DNA of 64,000 nt from Okapia johnstoni (taxonomy: Eukaryota; Chordata; Mammalia; Artiodactyla; Giraffidae): positions 3,774,501 to 3,838,500 of the forward strand of contig CM044316.1 in NCBI GenBank assembly GCA_024291935.2, in the 5' to 3' direction. This document shows positions 42,722-53,239 of the stretch, in pieces. The translations under genes were made by a program, and so were the position numbers. The notes beneath the pieces were generated by a model. It was given only the letters and a program-made list of their open reading frames with translations, was not told the origin of the DNA and searched no databases. Positions within the stretch are counted from its first letter, which is position 1, and each line of letters starts with the position of its first letter.

Positions 42722-43028
42722 TTCTATTTTCTATTTATTTATTTTTGGCTGCACTGGGTCTTCACTGCTTTGCACGGGCTTTCTCCAGTTGTAGAGAACA
42801 GAAGCTACTCTTTGTAGGTGTGCTTGGACTCACTGTGGTGGCCTCTCGTGGCGGAGCACAGGCTCCAGGTGCAAGGGCTTCAGTAGTCGCAGTACGTGGG
42901 CTCCGAGGTTGTGGTGCACGGGCTTAGCTGCTCCTCAGCATGTGGGATCTTCCCAGAGCCAGTATTGAACCTGTGTCCCCTGCATTAGCAAATGGATTCT
43001 TATCCACCATACCACCAGGAAAATCCTC
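42722..43028 (-). mobile_element. CHR-2-like SINE, antisense
   Basis: It runs 'tttatttatttttggctgcactggg..' through 'gtggtgcacgggcttagctg' to '..accaggaaaatcc'. Confidence 0.88.
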
Positions 43029-43830
43029 TCTCCCCTTTTCTGAGCCTCAATTTCCTTCTCTGTAAAATGGGCTGAGGGCAGGGAGCCTATTGCACTCAGT
43101 GAACAGTCAAAGGTCACCCTGTGTTTACAAAAAGAGTTGCAAGGAATGGACTTTTCTGAGTGCTAATGGAGTCCACCCTGAGAGAGGTGTCAGCCTCAGG
43201 GGTCAAGACGCAGCAGGGAAGGCGTCAGGAGGTTGGGAGCAGCTGGGGGCTCAGCAGAGGCTCAGCACATGGCTGTCAGCCCAGCCCTGGGAGGCCAGCC
43301 TCTGAAGGCTGCCTTCATCTTCCCGAGAAAATCACAATTCTCTCTTTCCCCTCAGCCCCTTCCCAGTCCCCTCCTCCGCCCTTGTTTCTTGTTTACTCAT
43401 TCAGGGCCATGATTTATTTTTGGACGGGAATGTCCGATCCTCTTTGCTCTCGCGGCCACCCACCAGAGCCACCCGCTGGTCACACTGAGAGAAGGGAGGC
43501 CAGGGGGAATCCTGCCTCGCTGAGACAGGGCGGGTCCTGGGGGGAGGGTCTCCATCAGGCCCAGCCCTTGTTCTTTCGTTTATCTTCATAGACAGCAACT
43601 AGGAGTACAGGCGGCCAAATTTTTGGATTTCTCCGCTCTTCATGGACAAAGAGACTGACCTGTCAGTCTATAGCACTGTCTTTGCTGTGGACATAAACAA
43701 TGTCACTCAGAAATTGACCTGGGTAAACCAGGCATGGTTTGGGGTGGGTTGTGAAGTATCCAAATATGCACTCTTTCAGTTCATGCAGACAAATAAGGAT
43801 GGGTTTGTTTTCATTTTTAAAATTATGTTT
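43029..43830. other. Unique DNA, no repeat recognised; candidate conserved element
   Basis: This is one of the longer repeat-free blocks right of SUGP2. The segment 43380-43800 is of mixed composition with no long open frame of clear protein type. See findings. Confidence 0.5.
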
Positions 43831-43925
43831 AGGACTTCCCTGGTGGTCCAGTGGTTAAGACTCTGTGCTTTCAATGTATGGGGCGTGGGTTTGATCCCTG
43901 GGCAGGGAAGTTCTGCACACACATG
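43831..43925 (+). mobile_element. CHR-type SINE
   Basis: It runs 'ggacttccctggtggtccag..gggtttgatccctgggcagg'. Confidence 0.85.
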
Positions 43926-44094
43926 GCCAAATATATGTATATATTTATCTCCCCTCTCTGTACTGTAAGAGAGGAATCCTCCAGTACTATGGTCATCTGC
44001 TTATGACTCTGTCTCCTGCTCTGGGCTCCATTCTAGCACTATACGCCAGTGCCTGGCATATAGTGGGTGCTCAATAAATGTGGGACTTCGAGGG

Positions 44095-44695
44095 AACATT
44101 TTTAGAAAACAGCTTTATTGAGATATAATTCAGGTATCATTCAATTCACCCATTTAAAATATATAATTCAATGGTTTTTAGGATATTCACAGATATGTGC
44201 AGCCACCACCACGGTCAGTTTCAGAACACTTTCACTACCCCCAAAATAAACCCTGAGTCCATTTCAGTCTCTGACACTCCTCCCACCCGCAGCCCCTGGC
44301 AACTACTAGTCTACTTTCTGTCTCTATGGATTTGCCTGTTCTGGACATTTCATACAAATAGGATCATACAAATGGGATCACACTACATGTGGTCTTCTGT
44401 GTCTGGCTTCTCTTGCTAAGCATGTCTTCAAGGTTCATCCACATTGTAGCATGTATCAGTGCTTCATTCTTTTTGATGGCTGCGTAATATTCCATTGTGT
44501 GGTTGGACCACATTTTGTTCTTCTATTCTTCTGTCTATGGACACTTGAGTTGTTTCCACCTCTGGCTACTGTGAATACTGCTACTGTGAACATGTATGTC
44601 CAAGTGTTTTTGTGGATGTAGGTTTTCACTTCTCTTGGGTATGTCCTAAGGACCGACAGTAAATGTTTCCTGGTTATATTGAACCCTGTTAGACT
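44095..44695 (-). mobile_element. Old L1 LINE 3' end, antisense
   Basis: It shows 'agctttattgagatataatt', 'gttctggacatttcatacaa', 'atggctgcgtaatattccat' and 'gaatactgctactgtgaac'. Confidence 0.87.
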
Positions 44696-44716
44696 TTGGT
44701 CAAATAGTCACCTGAG

Positions 44717-44910
44717 AGGATTTCCCTGGTGGTCCAATGGCTATGACTCGGTGCTCCCAATACAGGAGGCCCAGGTTCTATCCCTATTTAGAGAATTAGA
44801 TCCCATAAGCTGTAACTAAGAGTTTGCATGCTGCAATGAAGATCGAAGATCCAAAGTGCCACAACCAAGACCTAGCACAACCAAATTGATTAATTAATTA
44901 ATTTTTAAAA
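44717..44910 (+). mobile_element. CHR-2-like SINE
   Basis: It runs 'ggatttccctggtggtccaatgg..' to '..aagacctagcacaacc' and then TTAA-rich tail. Confidence 0.85.
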
Positions 44911-44917
44911 TAGTCAC

Positions 44918-45430
44918 CACTATGGAGAACAGTAAGAGATTCCTTAACAAACTAGGAATAAAACTACCATGTGACCCAGCAATCCCACTACTGGGCATAT
45001 ACCCTGAGAAAACCAGCATTAAAAAAGACACATGTATCCAATGTTCACTGCAGCACTATTCACATTAGCTAGGACATGGAAGCAACATAGATATCCATTG
45101 ACAGATGAATGGAAAAAGAAGCCGTGGCACATATATACAATGGAATACTACTTAGCCAGAAAAAGGAACGAATGTGAGTCAGTTGTAGTGTGGTGGATGA
45201 ACCTAGAGCCTGTTATGCAGAGTGAAGTAAGTCAGAAAGAGAAAAACAAATATCATATATTAATATATGGAATTTAGAAAAATAGTGCTGATGAACCTAT
45301 TTACAGAGAAGAAATGGAGACACAGATGTAGAGAACGGACTTGTGGACACAATGGGGAAAGGAGAGGCTAGGAGAAACTGAGAAAGTAACATTGACTTAT
45401 ATGCACTTTAATGTGTAAAATAGACAACTA
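44918..45430 (+). mobile_element. L1 LINE 3' end, left part
   Basis: It codes the L1 ORF2 C-terminus (MFTAALFTLARTWKQHRYPL..WMNLEPVMQSEVS) and enters the 3' UTR. It is split at 45430 by an antisense BovB and continues at 45683. Confidence 0.92.
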
Positions 45431-45682
45431 GTTGTTGTTGTTCAATCACTAAGTCATGTCCCTTCTGCCCTCAATCTTTCCAAGCATCAGAGTCTTTTCC
45501 AGTGAGTTGTCTCTTCGCAACAGTTGGCCAAAGTATTGGAGTTTCAGCTTCAACATCAGCCCTACCAATGAATACCCAGGACTGATTTCCTTTAGGATGG
45601 ACTGGTTGGATCTCCTTGCAGTCCAAGGGACTCTCAAGAGTCTTCTCCAGCACCACAATTGGAAAGCATCAATTTTTCAGTG
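45431..45682 (-). mobile_element. BovB LINE fragment, antisense, nested in L1
   Basis: It begins with the reversed BovB end ('gttgttgttgttcaatcact') and reads back through 'ccaaagtattggagtttcag'. It has an internal deletion just after the first 35 bp. Confidence 0.9.
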
Positions 45683-45860
45683 GAAAGTTGCTGTATAACA
45701 CAGGGAGGCCAGCCTGGTGCTCCGTGAAGGTCTAGAGGGGTGGGATGGGGGGAGTGAGGCTCAGAAGGGAGGGGATATATATAAAATTATGACTGATTCA
45801 TGCTGATGTACAGCAGAGACCATCACAACATTGTAAAGCAATTATCCTTCAAAAAAAAAA
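45683..45860 (+). mobile_element. L1 LINE 3' end, right part
   Basis: It resumes with 'aaagttgctgtataacacaggg' and ends 'cattgtaaagcaattatcc' plus A-tail, matching 1230-1314. Confidence 0.92.
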
Positions 45861-46452
45861 AATCAGTCACCTTGGTTGGATAGATAAAACGATTCAACCC
45901 CTCAGGCTTTGAAATCAGGAATGCTGGCTGGAATCTCCCACTGGCTCACCTGTGAAGAGGACCCCAGAGGCTCCTGGATTCCTCTGATCCTCTCGTAGAA
46001 GTCTGAGAGTAGAAAGTGCCCTTTCATTGTCAGCTGGTATAATCACTTCCTCTCTCCTGGGTCTCTCTAAAATGAATATTTTGTTTTTTGGTGGCCAACT
46101 GGTCTACCCCTCAATGGAGTGGGGAACCAAAGATAGCCCTGTCCATGGGACTGAAGACACCTAGATCTCTGATCTGGATCAGGCCTTGGGGTTTTGGAGG
46201 GGGGCTGATCTCAGGGCATCCTGCCCTGGGTTTATTTTGGTTGAGGGTGGTGGGCTGGGTCAGCATGTTGGGGTGGCCTGTGCCCAGGACCATGAAACCT
46301 GAGGCCTCAAATCCACGTCCTTGGCATGCAGGTGTCTTGGATGACATCCGAGGCCGAGAACCTGGTCTGGGTCCAGTCGGGAAAGGCCAAGGTAGGCTGT
46401 TCTTGCCTCTAGATGCTCTCATTTTGTCAAGGAAATCCCATCTCTAAAACGC
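45861..46452. other. Unique intergenic DNA
   Basis: No repeat or gene recognised. Open frames on both strands at 46088-46447 are shadows of one GC-rich stretch. Confidence 0.5.
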
Positions 46453-46905
46453 AAGCCCTGGACCTCACTGATGGTCCGTGGTTAAGACTCCATACTTCCA
46501 GTGCAGGGGGCGCAGGTTCAATCCCTGGTCGGGAAACTAAGATGCTGCACGGGCAAGAAATTAAAAGCAAGGGCTTCTCTGGTGGCTCAGTGGTAAAGAA
46601 TCTGCCTGCCAATGCAGGAGACGTGGGTTCAATCCTGGTCTGGGAAGATCCCACATGCTGCTGAGCAACGAAGCCCGTGGGCCATAGCTATTGAGCCTGT
46701 GCTCTAGAGCCCGGGAACCGCAACTACTGAGCCATCACACCCAGAGCCTGGTGCTCTGCAACAAGAGAAGCCACTGCACTGAGAAGCCCGCACACTGCAA
46801 CTAGAGAGTCGTCCCTGCCGGCCGCAACTAGAGAAAAGTCTGAGTAGCACTGAAGACCCAGAACAGCCAAAAATTAAAATAAATATAAGTTAAAAAAATA
46901 AAAAG
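46453..46905 (+). mobile_element. Two tandem CHR-type SINEs
   Basis: A short copy (46453-46560, 'tggacctcactgatggtccg') is followed by a longer CHR-2/Bov-tA-like copy (46571-46905) with 'gggcttctctggtggctcag' and an A-rich tail. Confidence 0.87.
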
Positions 46906-46992
46906 CAAGTCCTGCCTCTGCCCACTGTGAGACCTCTGGGTGCCTGTATCAGTGAGGGCCTTCTAAAGAAATAGAGTCAATATGATACATGT

Positions 46993-47473
46993 AGGGACTT
47001 TGCTAGTGCTGGAGCAGAGAAGAATCCACCTGCCAGTGCAGGGAACATGGGTTTAATACCTGGTCTGGACGATTCGATACGCCATGGAGCAACTAAGCCC
47101 GGGCACCACAACTATTGAGCCCCAGTGCTGCGATTACTGAAGCCTGGGCACCTAGAGCCCATGCTCTGCTACAAGAGAAGCCATCCCAATGAGAAGCCCA
47201 CAGGCCGCAACCAAGGGTAGTCCCCCGCTCACTGCAACTAGAGAAAGCCGGCGCAAAGCAACGAAGACCCAGTGCAGCCAAAACTAAAATAAACAAATAG
47301 CTGCACTAGGTCTTAGTTGCAGCACGCAGCATCTTCAGTCTTTGTTGCGGTGTGTGGGATCTTTAGTTATGCCATTTGAACTCTTAGTTCCCTGACCAGG
47401 GATCGAACACGGGCTCCCTGTATTAGAAGCACAGAGTTTTAGGGAAGTTCACTGGACCACCAGGGAAGTTCCA
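46993..47473. mobile_element. CHR-type SINE (+) followed by an inverted CHR-type SINE (-)
   Basis: The + copy spans about 46993-47297, the - copy about 47300-47473 ('gctgcactaggtcttagttg..accaccagggaagttcc'). The two meet tail to tail. Confidence 0.85.
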
Positions 47474-48047
47474 TATGTTGCAGTCTTGAAGAAAGTTCTT
47501 TTTTCCCAGGAGACTCCGTTTTTGCTCTTAAGGCCTTAAATTGATCAGATAAGGCCTACCCAGAGTCTCCAGGATAACTTCCTTGCCTTAAGGTTGACTG
47601 ATGGGAGATGTTAACCACATCTGGGAAATATTTTCACGGCACCATCTAGACTAGCGTGTGACCAAACCCCAGGAAACCGTTGCCTGACAAAGCTGACACA
47701 TACATTTTTACCATCAATAAAATGTACCATTTTATTTAACCATTTTTCCCATGTCCCCACCCTACCATGAACCATCCATGAGAATGCCAGCTCCTGTGAG
47801 AAGACTGTAGGGATGTTCCCTGGTCACAAAGGAGAGCATATGGAGGTGTGTTGACTGACTGCATCTGGACAAAGAATGCGGGAAGGGAAGGAAGCACGTG
47901 GGCACGTAGTGTATCTGTGGGAAGGTGGTGGAAATGTCAGCAAGGGGGAGAACTCCAAGGCCAGTCAAGATCTAGACTTCACCCTAGGGCCATGGGGAGC
48001 CATAGTAGGTGTTGGAGCATGTGGCATGGTTGGATACAGCCATTCCG
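47474..48047. other. Intergenic DNA, no gene recognised
   Basis: It is mostly unique. The piece 'accatcaataaaatgtaccattttatttaacc' (about 47711-47744) looks like an L1-type fragment. Confidence 0.45.
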
Positions 48048-48138
48048 TTCTCCAGGGGATCTTTCTGACCCAGGGTTCGAACCTGGGTCTCCTGCATTGC
48101 AGGCAAATTCTTTACCGTCTTAGCTACCAGGGAAACTC
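48048..48138 (-). mobile_element. Bov-tA SINE fragment, antisense
   Basis: It reads 'ctccaggggatctttctgac..gtctcctgcattgcaggcaa..taccagggaaact'. Confidence 0.85.
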
Positions 48139-48180
48139 ATGGTTGGACACACTAACCATTAAAAAGCTTGTCGCTGGTGG

Positions 48181-48420
48181 GGACTTCCCTGGTGGTCCAG
48201 TGTATAAAATTTCATGCTTCCAATGCAGCAGGCCTGAGTTCAATCCCTGTTTGGGGAACTAAGATCCTACAGCACAACTAAGCCTGAGCATCTCAACTAC
48301 TGAACCTGAACACTCTAGACCCACTTGTTGCAGCTAGAGAAGCCTTCTCACAGCATCGAAGACCCAGAGAAGCCAAAATCAATAACATATTTTTTAATTA
48401 AAAAAATTGCCTAACAAAAA
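48181..48420 (+). mobile_element. CHR-2-like SINE
   Basis: It runs 'gacttccctggtggtccagtg..' to '..aagacccagagaagccaaa' and an A/T-rich tail. Confidence 0.88.
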
Positions 48421-48429
48421 ATTAAAGAA

Positions 48430-49038
48430 AAAAAAAGTCACTGACTGTTATGGGTCTCTCAGCACCTTCAGTGGGGGCAGTGAGTGTTAGGACCCTAGTC
48501 CACGCAGGTCATGGCAAAGCCTGGGCCCGGGGCTGCGGGGGTTGGGGTGGAGCCAGTTTAAAATGTTCCAGGTACATCAGCCTGGGGTGAGTGTAAGTTG
48601 CTAAAATCAACACCCTGAGCTCTTTGGTTCAGGCCTCCGCTCTCTTCTGGCAATTTTGTCAAAACGACCCCCTTGGGCTGCACAAGGTCAATGACCTGAC
48701 CCTGAAGGTCGGTGGCACCTGTGCCCCGCCCCCGTGGGACCACTGTGGGGCGGTTGCATAGAGACAGCTGCCTCCCCCCACTGCTCCCAGGGGAAAGCTA
48801 ACCCCTCTCCCCTGGCAGACAGTCTGGTAGGGAAAACAGGCTCCATCTCGCCATTCCCCAAACATGCAAAGATTTTTCCTGCCCCAGGGCCATTGCCCCG
48901 GCAGTTTCCCTCTGGCTGAAATGCGCTTCCTGTCATTTTCCCCATGGCCAGTCTCTCCTCGTCCCTCAGGCTCAACTTAACTTTCATCTCCCCCAAGAAG
49001 CTTCACTCTCGTCAGTCTCTATATTGTTCAGTTGCTAG
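48430..49038. other. Unique GC-rich DNA with a perfect nuclear-receptor-type palindrome
   Basis: No gene recognised. AGGTCA-A-TGACCT lies at 48685-48697 (see findings). Confidence 0.5.
48685..48697. promoter_or_regulatory. Perfect AGGTCA inverted repeat with 1-bp spacer (IR1)
   Basis: The site reads AGGTCA A TGACCT with no mismatch. IR1 of this hexamer is the classic binding element of FXR/RXR and can bind other nuclear receptors. A further AAGGTC half site lies at 48705-48710. Whether it is active is unknown. Confidence 0.4.
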
Positions 49039-49053
49039 TGTCTGACTCTCTGC

Positions 49054-49549
49054 TGAGGGAGGAAAGGAACAGGCCGAGCTGACTCCATCTTCAAAAAGAG
49101 GGAAACTCCATCTTGCACTTTCAGTGAGCTTTGGACCATGTGCCCGGTAGCCGTGGGGATAACATACCTACGGCCGAACTGGCCTCCCGGATGATAAACA
49201 CCAGATCCATACCAAGATTTCCCGTCGCCGAAAAGAATGTAATAATCCCCTATGTAGTCAATCACCTTTGTAATCTTCATGGTCCCCACTGGTGTAGGCT
49301 ACAGTGTATAACCAGCTGACCCTTCTGATTATGAATCACGTCTGTAACCTGATTGTGTCTCCCTTTAACACTTTCCAGGCTAGGGTTAAGGAATTTGGGG
49401 ATGTGGGCTTGAGCAGTACACGTAAGGTATATAAGGTTTTCACTAAAGTTGGTCAGGGTCCTTGGCTAACAGGAGACTCTGACTTGGGCCCTCTGGTGTA
49501 ATAAACTGCACTCCAGAGTTTCAGTGTCACCATGGAGACACTGTTGCCA
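49054..49549 (+). mobile_element. Probable solo LTR of an endogenous retrovirus
   Basis: The segment starts TGAGGG and ends TTGCCA. It has a TATA-like GGTATATAAGG at about 49425-49435 and AATAAA at 49500-49505 in the positions expected for U3, R and U5. A 4-bp repeat CTGC flanks it (49050-49053 and 49550-49553), as expected for ERV1-type insertions but short enough to be chance. The left flank is the head of an antisense Bov-tA. No viral gene remains. Confidence 0.6.
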
Positions 49550-49637
49550 CTGCTTTCCTCTCCTATTGCTTGCCTGAGCCATTCCTGCAGCTCTACCCTC
49601 ACTCCTTCCGATCCATCTCCTAGAGGAATATTTTATC

Positions 49638-49758
49638 TTTCATTATTTTTTGGTTGCCCCGCACTGCATGTGCAATCTTAGTCCCCCCACCAGGGATCAA
49701 ACCTGCACTCCCTGCAGTGGAAGCATGGATCTTAACCGGTGGGCCACCAGGGGAGCCC
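49638..49758 (-). mobile_element. CHR-type SINE, antisense
   Basis: It runs 'tttattttttggttgccccg'-like to '..ggtgggccaccaggggagcccc'. Confidence 0.82.
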
Positions 49759-49869
49759 CAAGCTGAACATTCTTGCAAGAGGTTATGTTGATGACATGAA
49801 AGGATCTTGCCTAAGGGGTGGTGCAATGGGCCTCACAGCAGCCCCACTACTGAGGGGTTCATCTTATTT

Positions 49870-50160
49870 TTTTAAACATTTTTATTTGTTTATTGGCTGC
49901 TCTTGGTCTTCGTTACTGTGCTCAGCCTTTCTCTAGTTGCAGTGAGCAGGGGCTACTATCTAGTTGCCGTGTGTGGGCTTCTTACTGTGGTGGCTTCTCT
50001 TGTTTTGGAGCCTGGGCTCTAGGCACATGGACTTCAGTAGTTGTGGCACTTGGGCTTAGTTGCCCCATGGCATGTGGAATCTTCTAGGACTAGGGATCAA
50101 ACCCATGTTCCCTGCACTGGCAGGCAGATTCTGAACCACTGGACCACCAGGGAAGTCCCA
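49870..50160 (-). mobile_element. CHR-2-like SINE, antisense
   Basis: It runs 'tttatttgtttattggctgc..' to '..ggaccaccagggaagtccc'. Confidence 0.9.
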
Positions 50161-50429
50161 GGGGCTCATCTTAGAGATGCGAAGTCGGAAGCTCAGGGAG
50201 ACCAGGGGGCAGGACGTCCACCTGATGGTGCCCCCTAGGGGCAGGGTGCCAGTCTGGACCCTGCTCTACCTGCTGTGGGACACTGAGACTTGTGCTCCTC
50301 ACCTAAGCATCGGGAACCACGGTTAGACTTGGTGAGGAGGCTGTGTGCATCCACCCCAGGCAGTGTGCAGTAGGACCTCAATCCTCACACTGCTCTTACA
50401 TTGCTACATTGTTACACTGTTGCTTTTTT
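50161..50429. other. Intergenic DNA, no gene recognised
   Basis: A short unique block between a SINE and an old L1. Confidence 0.45.
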
Positions 50430-50725
50430 GTTTTAGTTTGTCCATTGGTAGAATGTATATAACAGAGTATTTGTCATCCTAATCATTTTTAAGTGTACAG
50501 TTTAGCGGCACTAAGTACATTCACACTGTTTTACAACTGTAACCCCCATCCACCTCCAGAAGTTTTTCATCTTCTCAAACTGAAACTCTGTGCCCATGAA
50601 ACACTAACTTCCCTTCCCCTCCCTCAAGTCCCTGGTAACTACTCTGCTTTCTCTATGAATTTGACTATTATAGGTATGTCATATAAGTGGAATCATAAAG
50701 GCATCCTTTAAATTTTTTTTTTTTT
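50430..50725 (-). mobile_element. Old L1 LINE 3' end, antisense
   Basis: It shows 'aagtgtacagtttagcggca', 'acattcacactgttttacaa' and 'tatgtcatataagtggaatc'. Confidence 0.82.
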
Positions 50726-51148
50726 TTTTTTGGCTACTGTACAGCACTGGGAACTCTACTCAATATTCTATAATAACCTATATGGGAAGAGAATCTGAAA
50801 AAGAATGCATAAATGTAGGATTTATTTGGCAAAAACAGAGCTATGTTAAGCAACATGGAACTGAACATTATTTTTCAAACAAAGTTAAAAGCGCATTTCC
50901 TTTCTGACCACTTGCCCAGTCCCCATCTCTTCAAGAGAGATAAGCTTCATCTAAATTGTTTCATCGGATTGAAGATTATCATTTATAACTTTATTGCTAC
51001 TTTTGTCTCGGGTATTCCTTTGGAAAAGGTGTACAGAGTCATTACATATTCTAATATATTGTCTATCGATAAGATAAAGTCAAGCATTATTATGCTGATA
51101 CTTTATAAGTTGACCTTTCTTTATACTTAGAAATGTCTCTTAACAGTA
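50726..51148. other. AT-rich repeat-derived sequence
   Basis: The start ('ggctactgtacagcactggg') resembles an L1 3' UTR piece. The open frame at 50843-51130 has no protein likeness and lies in AT-rich DNA. Confidence 0.45.
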
Positions 51149-51345
51149 GGCTTCCCTGGTGGCTCAGATGGTAAAGAATCTGCCTGCAATGCAAGAGACC
51201 AGTGTTTGATCCCTGGGTTGGGAAGATCCCCAGGAGAAGTAAACGGCAACCCACTCCGATATTCTTGCCTGGAAAATTCCATGGACAGAGGAACCTGGCT
51301 ACAGTCCGTGGGGTCTCTAAGAGTCAGACATGACTGAGCAACTAT
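51149..51345 (+). mobile_element. Bov-tA SINE
   Basis: It runs 'gcttccctggtggctcagat..' to '..gtcagacatgactgagc', a well preserved copy. Confidence 0.93.
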
Positions 51346-51431
51346 CACTCACTTATATGTATAACTGAATCACTTGGCTGTACACCCAAAAGTGACAGAA
51401 CATTGTAAATCAACTATTGGCTGCTAATGTA

Positions 51432-51530
51432 TTTGTGCGCTCAGTTGTGTCCGACTTTGCAACCCTGTGGATTGTAGCCCGCCAGGCTCCACTGTTCATG
51501 GAATTTTCCAAGCAAGAATATTGTACTCTA
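51432..51530 (-). mobile_element. Bov-tA SINE fragment, antisense
   Basis: It reads 'tgtgcgctcagttgtgtccg' to 'ccaagcaagaatattg'. Confidence 0.85.
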
Positions 51531-51604
51531 GTATAAAACTAAAAATTAACGGAAGAAAATGGTAAAATAAAATGTAGAATTTACCATCTTAACCATTTTT
51601 TAAA

Positions 51605-51785
51605 AGATTTTTTCATGGACCACTTTTAAAGTCTTTACTGAATTTGTTACAGTATTGCTTTTGTTTCATGTTTTGGTTTTTTGACCCCAAGGTATGCGTG
51701 ATCTTAGCTCACTGACAAGGGATAGAAGTCACACTCCCGGCATTGGAAGGTGAAGTCTTAACCACTGGACCATCAGGGAAGTCCC
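51605..51785 (-). mobile_element. CHR-type SINE, antisense, in L1
   Basis: It ends 'aaccactggaccatcagggaagtcccc'. L1 sequence ('ttaagtgtacggttcagtgg') resumes to the right. Confidence 0.82.
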
Positions 51786-52960
51786 CATCTTAGCCATGTT
51801 TAAGTGTACGGTTCAGTGGCATTAAGTATATACACTTTGTTTGGCAACCATCACCACCATCCATCTCTAGAACTCTATTTACCACGTAAAACTGAAACTC
51901 TGTTCCCATTAAGCAGCTCTTGATTCCCACCTTCCTCAGCTCCTCAGCTCCTGGCACCCACCGTCCTTTCCGTCTCTATGAATCTGATCGTTCTAGGTGC
52001 CGTATGTTAACTGGAATCCTGCAGTACTTGTTCTTTTGTGACTGGCTAACATCACTTAGCATAATGTCCTCAAAGTTAATCCATATTGTTATTGTTGTTG
52101 TTCAGTTGCTCAGTCATGTCCGGCTCTTTGCGACCCCATGGACTGCAGCATGCCAGACTTCCTTATCCTTCACTATCTCCCGGAGTTTGCTCAAACTCAT
52201 GTCCATCAAGTCAGTGATGCCATTCAACCATCTCATCCTCTGTCACCCTCTTCTCCTGCCCTCAATCTTTCCCAGCATCAGGGTCTTTTGCAAAATGAGT
52301 CAGCTCTTGGAATCAGCTGGCCAAAGTATTGGAGCTTCAACCTCAGCATCAGTCCTTTCAATGCATATTTAGGATTGATTTCCTTTAGAACTGACTAGCT
52401 CGATCTCCTTGCAGTCCAAGTCCATCCATATTGTAGAATGTGTCAGAACTTCATTGCTTTTTAAGGATAATGTTCTACTGTCTGGATACCCCACATTAGT
52501 TTCTCCATTTATCCGTCAATGGACAAGGGGTTGCTTCCATCTTTTGTCTATTGCAAAAAAAAAAAAAAAAAAAAGGCTGCTGTACGCACACCTCTTCAAC
52601 TACCTGCCATCAGTTCTCTGGGTACACCCGGAGGTGAAATTGCTGGACCATGTGGTGATTCTTCGTTTAATTTTTTGAGGGACTATCAGACTGTTATCCA
52701 CAACAGCTGCACCATTTCACATCCCCACCAGCAAGGCATGGTTCCCATTTCCCCATATCCTCAACAGAGTGTTAGTTTCCTATTGTTTTCATCATAAACA
52801 TCCTAATGAGTGTGAAGTGATAGCTCACTGTGGTTTTGATTTGCATTTCCCTGATAACTAATGATGTTGAGCATCTTTTCATGTGCTTATTGGCCATTTG
52901 TGTATCATCTTGATCATTTTTATTTAATTTTTTGTTTTGTTTTTCTGTTTTTATTTTAAG
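51786..52960 (-). mobile_element. Old L1 LINE 3' region, antisense, with inserted BovB
   Basis: It shows 'aagtgtacggttcagtggca', 'catcacttagcataatgtcc', 'ctggaccatgtggtgattct' and 'gatttgcatttccctgataa'. An antisense BovB interrupts it at 52090-52424. Confidence 0.87.
52080..52434 (-). mobile_element. BovB LINE fragment, antisense, with 10-bp target duplication
   Basis: The element (52090-52424) reads in reverse 'ttcagttgctcagtcatgtc..tgcgaccccatgg..ctgatttcctttag'. TCCATATTGT repeats on both sides (52080-52089 and 52425-52434), and the surrounding L1 is continuous across it. Confidence 0.92.
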
Positions 52961-53044
52961 GTGAATTTTCTTTTTTTTTTAATTGGGGTATAGTCTTTGC
53001 CTGTTTTTAAATGGGGTTGTTTGTCTTTTTGTCTTTCAGCTGTA

Positions 53045-53197
53045 GTGTGTGTGTGTGTGTGTGTGTGTGCGCTAAGTCACTTCAGTCATGCTCAACTCTG
53101 TGTGACCCTATGGACTGTAACCTGCCAGGCTCTTCTGTCCATGGGATTCTCCAGGAAAGAATATTGGAGTAGGTTGCCATGCCCTCCTCCAGGGGAT

Positions 53198-53222
<25 letters not shown>
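53045..53222 (-). mobile_element. Bov-tA SINE fragment, antisense, between a GT and a TA repeat
   Basis: A run of 12 GT units (53045-53068) precedes 'ctaagtcacttcagtcatgc..ccctcctccagggga', followed by about 12 TA units (53198-53222). The dinucleotide runs look like grown-out SINE ends. Confidence 0.88.
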
Positions 53223-53228
<6 letters not shown>

Positions 53229-53239
53229 TATACATATAA

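Noticed and set aside
50843..51130. 95-codon open frame in AT-rich DNA
   Set aside because: No protein likeness and no splice or promoter signal; it sits among old LINE fragments.
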